Below are positions 37,056-46,658 of a stretch of DNA of 64,000 nucleotides, in pieces. This stretch comes from Fragum whitleyi (lineage: Eukaryota; Mollusca; Bivalvia; Cardiida; Cardiidae). The DNA is taken from positions 39,337,737 to 39,401,736 of the forward strand of contig OX411548.1 in NCBI GenBank assembly GCA_948146395.1, in the 5' to 3' direction. A model generated the notes under the pieces. That model saw nothing but the letters and a program-made list of their open reading frames with translations, was not told the DNA's origin and did no database searches. Within the stretch, counting starts at the first letter, position 1. Each line of letters starts with the position of its first letter. The position numbers and the translations under genes are program-made.

Positions 37056-38935
37056 ATGAAAGTTGATATAACATTGTCATTCCTTTATGGAATGTTGCTT
37101 CTATATCAATCCTTCCCCTCCAGTAATGACAGAAAATGTTACAACTATCAACATATCTCATATAGAAGTCTTTTGACAAATTACCTCGTTCAATCGAGTA
37201 AGTTAGGCAGTCTTAAAATAAACTGCAAAGCCAAACCGCACAGTGTACGGTACACAAAGAGCGTAAATAAATGTGGCAAAGCATCACTCTTATTCTTGCA
37301 TTGCCTCCTCATTACCCAAGCTTCAGATATTGAACTTAATCCAGGCCCCCAATCATCTGATGTATCTAAATATCCGTGTGGATCATGTGGAGATGAGGTT
37401 ACCTGGAATCAAAGAGGAATTCTCTGCGATTCATGCAGTATTTGGTACCACGCAGACTGTCAGAGTATTGGCAACACAACATACAATCACTTGTCAGATT
37501 CGAGATATGCATGGCACTGTATCAACTGTGGTGAGTTAAATTACTCATCCTCTTTATGTGAGTCACTTGATTCCCTGAGTGAGAATACAATTTTCTCAAA
37601 CCTTAACCCTAATGCATCTGATCCAGAAATAGACTCTGGAAGATTGGATTCGCCGTTGTCCTCAATTAGTATGAGCAGCCCATGTAACCCACCCATTGCC
37701 TCATCTACCCCACTCGCCAAGTACAAAACTAAGTCAAAGCCAAAACTGAAACCAAATGAAAGACTTAGCATACTTAATATAAATTGCCGGTCACTTAAGA
37801 ATAAAATCCCGGAAATGCAACAAGTCATCTCACAGGTCAAGCCTGATATAATATGTTGCACAGAGACTTGGTTAAAACCAGAAGTAAACTCCGCTGAACT
37901 CTTCCCAGAAAATTTCAATTATCATGTGTATAGGGATGACAGACTTGAAGGCCAAGGTGGTGGCACCTTAATTGCTGTTAACAAGTCCTTGGTTAGCCAG
38001 GAACAGGCTGACTTGAAGTCGAAATGTAACTCCATTTTGGTAAAATTGTTTATCCCAGGAATAAAAGATATATATGTGTCCTGTTTCTACAGACCCATGG
38101 AGAAAGATGAATCTTCCTTACCTGAGCTCTGGTCATCTATCAACAAGATCCCTAAGAACAGCACCATATGGGTGCTAGGTGATTTTAATCTTCCAAATAT
38201 GGACTGGGTTAAGGAATGCCCAACAGAGAGTTGCAAATTTAATAACTTGTATACATATTTCCTTGAAAACATGGTAAACCACAACCTACATCAAATGGTC
38301 AAAATTCCTACAAGAGGTAGTAACATTTTAGACCTCTTTCTAACAAACATGCCATCCCATGTTCATTGTACAAATACATTACCCCCTCTTGGCAGCTCAG
38401 ACCATGATATTGTGTTCCATGAAATAAGAATAAACAGAGGCCGCCCTGTTCAGTTGAAAAGACGTATAAAATGCTATAGTAAGGCAAACTGGCCTATGTT
38501 TAAAATCGATATGGCCAAGTTTTCAAACTCACTTGCCTCTAAAAAAATACTCTAACACAAATGAAGCATGGCTTGATTTTAAGAATGAAATACATCGCCT
38601 TTCTGGCTTGCATATTCCAACTAAAGAGTGTAAAGGGCGCAGAGACCTACCGTGGATAAGCAAATCTATTATTCGCCTTATCAGGAAGAGAGACAGACTC
38701 TTTTCAAAAATGAAAAGATCCCACTCTGATACCATCCTTAAACAGTATAAGGAAACAAAGCAGAAAGTACAACGTGATATTAGGCAGTCATACTGGCAAT
38801 ATCTAAGGTCAGTTGTTTTCACAAAAGACTCTAATTCAGGGAAGAACAAAAGGTTCTACTCTTTTATTAAGTCCAAAAAAACAGAGAACTGTGATGTGGC
38901 CCCCTTACAAAATCAAAGTACTGAAAGTACTGATA
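37056..38935 (+). pseudogene. CR1 polyprotein part 1: 2A-like motif, PHD finger, AP endonuclease
   Basis: Residues 1-90 begin with a hydrophobic, signal-like stretch. DIELNPGP at residues 91-98 is a canonical 2A-like ribosome-skipping motif (DxExNPGP), reported before from CR1-group retrotransposons of sea urchin and molluscs. Residues about 107-158 form a C4HC3 PHD finger (CGSC, CDSC, WYHADC, WHCINC). From about 238 the AP endonuclease follows, with ILNINCRSL, CTETW (E270), CFYRP, LGDFNLP (375-378 GDFN) and SSDHD (448-451). Around 38535-38555 the first frame ends and a second continues (YSNTNEAWLDFKNEIHRL to SFIKSKK), which is a frameshift. The frame stops inside the DNA element inserted at 38936. 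Confidence 0.9.
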
Positions 38936-39125
38936 AGTTGGAATGCGTTCGAGAGGCGGTGACCTCAAGCTACTAGCGAAGCTGACGCCTCCCGCCCACC
39001 ACAGGTGATCACATAATACGTCTCGTCTTTTGACGGGCGTATATAAATCAATGTATTTCAACAACGAGAGACGCTTAAACCAGTGAATCGCTATACAGGC
39101 CTGAATCTGATGGAAGAAAAATTAT

Positions 39126-39681
39126 ACCAAGAGGAACTAAATGGCCCTAAACCGCTCACCTGAGTTCGATTGGTCCGGTGGATCTGATCCAAGAAACTTT
39201 CTGGCAAAGATTCATCCAAACTTACCTAATTGTTGAAGAGGAGACATTCCAATAATAAACAGTCATAATAGACCCTGCCAAACCATTCATTACAGAGGAG
39301 ACTCAAAATTAGCCCTACCCTGCCACGCCCATATTTATGGGCTAATGAAAATTTTGCCAACAATGTTTGGAGAAGGTCATCAAAGGAACATTCTTGCAAA
39401 TTTTCATTGAAATCTGCCCAGTGGTTCAGGAGGAGATGTCGTTCAAAGATTTTGGGCTCAAAATAAACCCCGCCCTGCCATACCCATATTTATTGGCCAA
39501 TTAGAATATAGCGACAATTTTAAAAAGTGTCACCCAGGGAACATTCTGGCAAAATTTCATTGAATGTGCCCAGCGGTTTAGGAGAAGAAGAAGTTTTAAG
39601 AAGGGTGACGACTCACGACGGACGACGGAGTCAGGGTGATCCTAAAGCTCCCCTAGAGCACGTTGTGGTTAGGTGAGCTAA
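39126..39681 (+). mobile_element. Tandem-core element A8
   Basis: The 5' end has 'accaagaggaactaaatggc' and CTCACCTGAG. The 3' end has a GACG/GAC tract, 'gagcacgttgtggttagg' and TGAGCTAA. It carries about three A3-type units ('ccctgccacgcccatattta', 'ggttcaggaggagatgtcg'). It is nested in the 2.6 kb element and so is the third insertion layer. Confidence 0.75.
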
Positions 39682-39884
39682 AAAGGAAGATAACGGACCA
39701 TACAGCCGACTAATGGACACATAGGCGACCTTATACACTCCAAGCAGTCTTTATATTATTTTTCAATAAACTTCTGCTCCATTTGAGTTATCAATTACAT
39801 TAAGTGTCACAAATGATTTTTCCATGAAGAAAAGCTATTTTAGCAGGGAAGTCTTTTACTTCATGAGTTGGAATCTCAAGACAA

Positions 39885-40210
39885 TTTTTGGACGAAGTTC
39901 AATTGTGATTTCGACCTATGTGACTCCACTATTGGGCACTTTCTTGGGTCATTGACAATATTCGTGTCAAGTTCTATGATTTGGGTCAATTGGTTGTTCT
40001 CTTAGAGTTGAAACAATTAACTGTTAAAATTTACTGATGCCAGTGACATCTATGACCCCGAAATAATGGCGCATTTCTTTGGGTCATGGGCAATATTTAT
40101 GTAAAGTTTCGTTATTGTAGGTCAATTGCTTCTCCGTTTATCTAGCGGAAAGGAAAAGGTCAATGGACTGAGAGACAGACATGATGAAATCAATATAATT
40201 ATGCTCCTCT
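39885..40210 (+). repeat. Family G repeat copy
   Basis: The blocks 'gaagttcaattgtgattt', 'ttgggtcattgacaatatt', 'gtaggtcaattgctt' and a short 'agagacagaca' tract match 5634-5790. The end 'attatgctcctc' may be the 3' terminus. Confidence 0.5.
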
Positions 40211-40228
40211 TCTTCTGAGTTGGGGGTA

Positions 40229-40660
40229 CAGTTAATAACATCGTGAAATTGAGAGGTGAACGATATTGGAATGATTTAAGCATGATGTTGAATGAGTGAG
40301 CGGAGCGAGTTTTGAGTGAAATTTAAGGGAGGGAATCCAATGTCGCTTATTTTGTTCAGTATGAACAAAATTAGCGATATATAAAACCTATATAAAATAT
40401 GCATAAAAGTTCAATCAATAGCTTTCTATTTCGCCAAGAACCAATCAGACGCTTTAAATTTCAATTATGTCAGTGAAAACGCGATTTGGTTCTTGCTTAA
40501 TTCATTTTGAATGTACGTGTTGATCTTATTTTTCTAATAACTTTGAGTGTTTTTTGAATGGTTTGAGTGAGTGTTTGGAATGAATGAATGGAGCGCTGAG
40601 TGAGCGATTAAGAATGTTTTCTATTGAGATGAATGTCAATTTCACGATGTAACTAACTGT
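40229..40660. repeat. Family L MITE, complete copy
   Basis: The left end CAGTTAATAACATCGTGAAA and the reverse of the right end CAGTTAGTTACATCGTGAAA are inverted repeats of about 24 bp. The interior has 'gaatgagtgagcggagcgag' and 'acaaaattagcgatat'. Other copies are at 58044-58471 and, partial, 17845-18085. Confidence 0.8.
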
Positions 40661-41533
40661 ATGATGGTGCTCTTAAACATGTTGATGTGTAAGAGTGAAA
40701 AAAGCGAGTTGAACTAGATGGTTTGTTTCAAATAGCAAATTGTCTTGGTGATGGAATTCTATTGGGAAAAGATATTCATAATTCAATTAAAGATGTGGTG
40801 GTAAGGGTTTTATTGGATGAGTATTGGGTTTTTACAATGAAACATTCATGTAGATTACTGCAAAATGACGGAAAACAAACGACAATATGTTGCAAAAATA
40901 TATATTAACTTTAAAAGTGTATCATCACTTTAAAAAGGGTATTTATTTCGTAGCTTAGACAGAAATTTACAATATAACACCTCGTCAAAAGTTAAATGTG
41001 TAATAAGGTCGTTCAGAGAGAGAAACTATACCTTTAAAAGAAGCTATAACATAATTCTACGAAAAACAGGCCGCGACCTTACTAAATAAGCAGATCACGT
41101 GATTTGTCTGTGCTATTGCCACAATACTGAGAAAACAGATCGCGACATTACCAAATAAGCAGATCACGCGATTGGCTAGTGCTAATTGTCAATTGCTGAC
41201 CTAATTGGACTTGACTTATCACATGATTTCCAAATATAGTAATGCAAACATGTGATACTAATATATTCGTACGCAACTTTCAATAAATGTCGTTTAAAAC
41301 ATAAATTAGCGTGTTAATAATAAACACGAAGTGATAGATGTGTAATTGTACAGCATTATAACTTTTTGATGAAATAAACTGTATGTCTTTGTCAAGTTGA
41401 GATATACAAAATAGGCCGAAGTGTCACATCCTGTTCACGTGATATGTGTTCTCAAGAAACCCGAAATGAAATTATCTTGTGTTCATTTTGCGGTTTTGTT
41501 AAATCTAAGTTGGAATTGCTCCGCATTCCAACT
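40661..41533. other. Interior of the 2.6 kb element, no gene supported
   Basis: There is a 61-codon frame at 40723-40908, of no recognisable family. 'aaacaggccgcgacc' and 'aaacagatcgcgacatta' are two diverged direct repeats at about 41067 and 41133, each followed by 'aataagcagatcacg'. Nothing else is recognised. Confidence 0.4.
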
Positions 41534-41535
41534 TA

Positions 41536-41950
41536 AAAATGGTCAAACATATGTAGATCCAGTATCAAAAGCAAATATACTAAACACCCAGTTTGAATAA
41601 GTTTTCTCTAGACCTCAACCTTTAAGCCTTGCCCAATCATGTGTCCAACAACTAATACCTGAAAACCAACCTATTATGCCAAAGGTCAAAATAACAGAAA
41701 ATGGAGTGAATAAGCTACTCCGGGGCCTAAACCCAGACAAAGCCTCTGGACCGGACCAGATATCACCTAGATTACTGAAGGAATTACATCATGAGATTAC
41801 CCCTATCCTTACATACATATTCCAATTATCTCTTAGTACAGGTTTAGTCCCTGATGATTGGAAACATGCCTCTATTGCGCCAGTCTTTAAGAAGGGAGCT
41901 AAGAACAAACCCAGTAACTACAGGCCCATATCCCTCACGTGCATAGCATG
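41536..41950 (+). pseudogene. CR1 polyprotein part 2: start of reverse transcriptase
   Basis: The frame reads NGQTYVDPVSKANILNTQFE, a TAA stop at about 41596, then VFSRPQP, KLLRGLNPDKASGPDQISPR, VPDDWKHASIAPVFKKG and NYRPISLTCIA. These are RT motifs 1 and 2 of CR1-group elements. The text breaks exactly at the 5' end of element C2. Confidence 0.88.
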
Positions 41951-43329
41951 AACAAGATGTGTTTGTGAAACACGAATGCCCCCGTAACAGCATTTTTTTC
42001 AAAGTTTGACCTTGACAAATGACCTTGTCACATGACCATGACTTTGGTACCAGCGGATGCGGATCATTGAGATCTATCATCATGCCAAATATGAGCCTTG
42101 TATCTTGAATAGGTTTGAAGATATTGGCATGGTTATGTTTTTTGAGTTATTTGACCTTGAGAGATGACCTTGACCTTGTCACATGACCTTGACTTTGGTA
42201 CCAGCAGATGCGGATTATTTAGATCTATCACCATGCCAAATATGAGCCTTGTATCTTGAATAAGCTTAAAGATATTGGCAATGTTAAGTTTTTTTGAGTT
42301 ATTTGACCTTGAGAGATGACCTTGAGCTTGTCACAAGACCTTGACTTTGGTACCAGCACATGCGGATTATTTGGATCTATCATCATGCCAAATATGAGCC
42401 TTGTATCTTGAATAGGCTAGATTATATTGGCAATGTTAAGTTTTTTGAGGTATTACACCTTGAGAGATGACATTGACCTTGTCAAATGACCTTGACTTTG
42501 GTACCAGCAGATGCAGATTATTGAGATCTATCATCATGCCAAATATGAGCCTTGTATCTTGAATAGGCTTGAATATATTGGCAATGTTAAGTTTTTTGGT
42601 TAACTTTTTTAGTTGATTGACCTTTAGAGATGACCTTGACCTTGTCACATGCCCTTGACTTTGATACCAGCAGATGCAGATCATTGAGATCTATCATCAT
42701 GCCAAATATGAGCCTTGTATCTTGAATAGGCTTGAATATATTGGCAATGTTAAGTTTTTTGGTTAACTGTTTGAGTTATTTGACCTTTAGAGATGACCTT
42801 GTCACATGACCTTGACTTTGGTACCAGCAGATGCAGATCATTGAGATCTATCATCATGCCAAATATGAGCCTTGTATCTTGAATAGGTTTGAAGATATTG
42901 GCAATGTTAAGTTTTTTGGTTAACTTTTTTAGTTATTTGACCCTGAGAGATGACATTGACCTTGTCACATGACTTTGACTTTGGTACCAGCAGATGCGGA
43001 TCATTGAGATCTATCATCATGCCAAATATGAGCCTTGTATCTTGAATAGGCTTGAAGATATTGGCAATGTTAAGTTTTTTGGTTAACTTTTTTAGTTATT
43101 TGACCTTTAGAGATGACCTTGACCTTGTCACATGACCTTGACTTTGGTATCAGCAGATGCGGATCATTGAGAGCTATCATCATGCCAAATATGAGCCTTG
43201 TATCTTGAATAGGCTTGAAGATATTGGCAATGTTAAGTTTTTTGGTTAACTTTTGCAGACAGACAGACAGACGGACAGACGGACAACGGTAAAACAATTT
43301 GCCCCCGATCTTTCGATACGGGGGCATAA
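41951..43329 (+). mobile_element. Tandem-core element C2, inserted inside the RT domain
   Basis: It starts AACAAGATGTGTTTGTGAAA with a perfect GTGTTT-GTG-AAACAC hairpin, then TGCCCCCGTA. It ends with GACAGACAGACAGACGGACA, then GCCCCCGATCTTTCGATACG and GGGGCATAA. TGCCCCCGTA and TACGGGGGCA are inverted. The core has eight units of about 150-165 bp marked by 'gccaaatatgagccttgtat'. Because it splits YRPISLTC from KMMEHI of the reverse transcriptase, its two limits are known to within a few bases, and the whole array moved as one unit. Confidence 0.9.
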
Positions 43330-44546
43330 AAATGATGGAACATATCCTTGTATCAAATATAATGTCCTTTCTTGATGAACACCAGTTACTTAGCAATTTC
43401 CAACATGGGTTTCGGTCTAAGCACAGTTGTGAATCACAGCTAGTTAGTTTTAGTCAAGAAGTCCATGACAACCTAGAACAAGGTAAACAAACAGATATCA
43501 TAGTTATGGACTTCAGCAAAGCATTTGACAAGGTCGACCACCACAAACTGGTTCTAAATCTTAAACGACTAGGTATTAATGAGGAGGTCGCAGCCTGGGT
43601 AGGGTCATTTTTGAAATCAAGGTCACAGGAAGTTGTAGTCGAAGGTCACAAGTCAAGCACCCTCCCTGTTCTCTCTGGTGTTCCACAAGGGTCTGTGCTA
43701 GGCCCCTGTCTCTTTCTTTGCTATATAATTGATCTGCCAGAAAGGGTCAAGGCCAAAGTCCGCCTCTTTGCGGACGACACAATTGTCTATCTCACATTCA
43801 ATTCCCAAGATGATGCCCTCAAACTACAAAAGGATCTCCACTCTCTAGAATCTTGGGAAAATGACTGGGCAATGGAATTCAACCCAGATAAGTGTGAGAT
43901 ATTAAGAATAACACGAAAGAGACAGCCCACTATTTTTCAATATACCTTGCATGGTACCCCGTTAAAATCCACAGATGCCGCAAAATACCTTGGAGTAACA
44001 ATAAGTCATGACCTGTCCTGGAAAATCCACATAAATAACATCACAACAAAAGCAAATAACTCACTACGGTTCATCAAGAGAAACATCAAAACATCAAATA
44101 AGAAGATCAAAGAGACAGCTTATAAAACCTATGTAAGACCCCAACTTGAATACTGCTCTACTGTCTGGCATCCGTGGCAAAAATGCCTCATCAATAAACT
44201 TGAACAAGTTCAAAGATCAGCTGCCAGGTATATTCATAATGATTATTCTCATACTAGTAGTGTCTCAGCAATGATTGAAAATCTGAATTGGCAAACTCTT
44301 GAGCAAAGGCGTAACATCTCTTCACTAATATTCTTCTACAAAATTCAATACCGATTAGTCTGTGTGGATCACCATCATATTGCCTATACCAGGAACCTTA
44401 ATTGTCATCTACCTTACTCCAGAACCCAATATCATGCTAACTCCTACTTCCCAAGAACTATTCGGCTGTGGAATTGTCTCCCGTATGATACTCAATCTAG
44501 CCCCAGTTTAGAAGTATTCACTGTGAGGCTAGCCAACCTTAAGTAA
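43330..44546 (+). pseudogene. CR1 polyprotein part 3: reverse transcriptase core and C-terminus
   Basis: It reads KMMEHILVSNIMSFLDE, QHGFRSKHSCESQL, DFSKAFDKVDH (motif A), SGVPQGSVLGP (motif B), VRLFADDTIVY (motif C, catalytic FADD), and AAKYLGVTIS, then the C-terminal YKTYVRPQLEYCSTVW and LEQVQRSAARYI blocks, to a stop at 44544-44546. The frame is intact over its entire length. No RNase H domain follows, as expected for CR1. Confidence 0.93.
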
Positions 44547-44758
44547 TTTACTGAGCGTGTTTTTAACCCCCTTCCCCTCGTTTTTCTCATGTAATATTAG
44601 CCCCCCCCTTTTAAACTTTTTATGAAATCCCTTCTAATTTTTATCTGTTTTATCTTTCTTAATTACAGCACCCTTTTTACTAACAACTGCTCCCAGACAA
44701 AGCGCCTGCTAGTTATAGTCAGTATTGACTGACAAGCAGTAACAAGTAGAAGTAGAAG

Positions 44759-45676
44759 AACTTGTGCACCATGGCCGAGTAGCAAAGACAAGGACACAAT
44801 GCCAGTTTCATTTTCAAACATTTCTCACCCTTTCTTCCATGGCCATGATCAGTTTTTTTATGTGGACTCTCCTATTTGGGAACGTGCATATAATTCAAAA
44901 ACCGTTTTTCCAAGATATTATTCGGCGTCAATGATGATGTCATACAGAAGGTCTATCAAACGTAACACTTTGCCCCGATCTCTCCGCAATATATGTTAAG
45001 TTTGTTCTCACCATCAACAAATATTCGAATGCTAAATAAAGTACATGTTGGATGGGCCGATTTTTTATTTCTATAAATTACTCAATTGAGAGCTTAATTT
45101 TTCTGGTAATTATCCGGGAATATGGTTTGAATGTGGGATATTTATCTACTTCTTTTGACTTGTTTTACTTGTCAAAAATCCAATATTAAAAATGATGTGG
45201 GTTGGTCCACCCTTAATGAGGGTACTCTACTTAAATGAGGGATGTATTCCTGTGTTGGCCGCGGTATCTGATGTAATCCGGGAATAGGTAGGAAGGGTGG
45301 AAATCTATTGTTGCTTATTTGTAGCATGTATCCCTTACTTTTTTATTACTACATGTGTGTGAAGTTGCACATGAATTAACATGAACTGTGAGTTAATTGT
45401 TTGAAAGTATTTTCTTCTAGTATTCTGTATGTGTGTTAAAATTGTGTTTTTTTTCTTAACTGAATGTCCTTAACTGTTACTATTCAGGTAATGCATTTAA
45501 CCTTCAAGGTATTGTAATAAATCTTCTTGTTATATAGTCGGTTCAAAAGCTTCTTTAAGCTTTTGCTATTCAGTTACTTTGTCTTGTCGACATAAAATAA
45601 GTCTTATTTTATCGTACCTTAGGTCCACTGAAGTTCAGGCCTACTGTCGAGAGTTAGAAAGTTTTTTCTGTGCTGC
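44759..45676. other. No supported gene
   Basis: A 66-codon frame at 44799-44999 is unrecognised. Short palindromes 'aaaagcttctttaagctttt' (45547-45566) and 'ataaaataagtcttatttta' (about 45593-45612) are the only structures seen. Confidence 0.4.
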
Positions 45677-45739
45677 GGCTCACAACAATCTTAATCTGCA
45701 TTATAGCTATAATGCAGATTTAGATTGCTGAGAGCCGCT
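45677..45739. repeat. Near-perfect 63 bp palindrome
   Basis: 'gcggctc' pairs with 'gagccgc', 'caacaatct' with 'agattgctg', and 'aatctgcattatag' with 'ctataatgcagatt'. It would form a long stem with almost no loop. It could be a tiny foldback element or a strong RNA hairpin. Confidence 0.7.
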
Positions 45740-46017
45740 GAACAACCAAAAAATTAAAGATTAAAGATGATAATAAAACGGAGGCAAAATAAATATTTTC
45801 CAGAACAGAATGTGCGTATGTTTACAAACCTGTCGTCTCGGACTGTTGATAACTCGGCCTGTAGTTGGGGTATATAGTATGATTTGTTCGCTTATGAAGG
45901 CACACTTAAAAGATAGTCCAACTTTTGTTATCCTCTAAATTTCTTAGAACTTAGAAGCGTATTTAACGCGGAGGACAGGCGGACAATAAGCATATACAGC
46001 GTAAGCCGCTAATGTGC

Positions 46018-46348
46018 TTATATCAATGACTTTTGAGCAAACCACTTATCACATAAACTGCATTTAAATGGTTTTTCTTTTGTATGAGTTAATAAATGAC
46101 TTTTTACATGACTTTTTCTAGCGAAGCATTTATCACATTGAGGGCATTTAAATGGTTTAATTCCAGCATGCACTCTTAGATGCAAGTTGAGCAAATTCGA
46201 GTCAGCAAAACCTACTCCACATATATCACATTTATATGGTTTCTCCTTTGTATGTGTCCGAATATGTCGTTCATGGCCTGCTTTGGTTTTATCAAGTTTT
46301 TCACAGTAAGGGCATTTGTAGCTTCCCTCAATATGAACGGTTTTAAAT
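46018..46348 (-). CDS. C2H2 zinc-finger protein, last exon (4th finger cut short)
   Basis: An open minus-strand frame follows an acceptor (TTTTAG at 46349 and above) and ends with a stop at 46018-46020. It reads FKTVHIEGSYKCPYCEKL, then three complete C2H2 fingers with TGEKP-like linkers: CPYC-x12-HIRTH, linker TKEKPYK; CDIC-x12-HLRVH, linker AGIKPFK; CPQC-x12-HLLTH, linker TKEKPFK. A fourth finger begins CSLCDKWFAQKS but stops before its histidines. Such proteins are usually nuclear DNA-binding factors. There is no start codon in this exon, and upstream exons would lie to the right, where the C1q gene begins 237 bp away on the other strand. It may be a terminal exon, a truncated gene or a retained fragment. 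Confidence 0.7.
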
Positions 46349-46584
46349 CTAAAATATCAAAAATTACATTTTCTAAATTCAATTTCAAACTAAAAAAAGA
46401 CTTAGTTATTTGACTTCTTGTTGATTAGGAAGAATATAGACAGAAGGAAGAAGACAAAGAAAAATAAATGGCAAAAAGATAGGCGAATTCAAATGCGATA
46501 AGAAACTAAAGATAAGAAAATTCGGAAACAACAACAACATTTCAAGGCATTTTAAACTATTTGGCTTGGCACAAAAACAAAGGA

Positions 46585-46658
46585 ATGGCGACAGTATTTG
46601 CAGTAGCTGCTATTTTCATTTGTTTCTTTGGAAATGCTTTTTCATGGACGAGCAATAA
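46585..46658 (+). CDS. C1q protein exon 1: signal peptide
   Basis: ATG is followed by a hydrophobic core and a plausible cleavage after NAFS. The donor is AA|GTAAGT. The last two bases complete an Asn codon with exon 2. Confidence 0.82.

Larger units (their letters stand above)
38936..41533. mobile_element. 2.6 kb DNA element with TA target duplication, inserted in the LINE
   Basis: The ends AGTTGGAATGCG and CGCATTCCAACT are inverted and flanked by TA (38934-38935 and 41534-41535). Removing it with one TA rejoins the LINE in frame across ACT GAT AAA AAT GGT. A TA duplication suggests the Tc1/mariner group, but no transposase is recognisable and the interior is mostly other repeats (A8, family G, family L). 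The right end also has a hairpin, since 'aagttggaat' precedes its inverse 'attccaactt'. Confidence 0.8.
37056..44758 (+). mobile_element. CR1-type non-LTR retrotransposon, interrupted by two insertions
   Basis: Coding segments 37056-38935, 41536-41950 and 43330-44546 join into one endonuclease-reverse transcriptase reading, ending with SLEVFTVRLANLK and a stop. The 3' UTR ends in an AGTAGA repeat at 44758 ('aagtagaagtagaagaa'). Defects are a shift from the first to the second frame near 38535-38555, a TAA stop at about 41596, and insertions at 38936-41533 and 41951-43329. Everything else reads open, so it was active not long before the insertions. CR1 clade is assigned from domain order and motifs, not from a tree. 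Confidence 0.9.

Noticed and set aside
41951..43329. CRISPR-like array
   Set aside because: Unit length of about 155 bp with no unique spacers in an animal genome. It is the tandem core of a mobile element.
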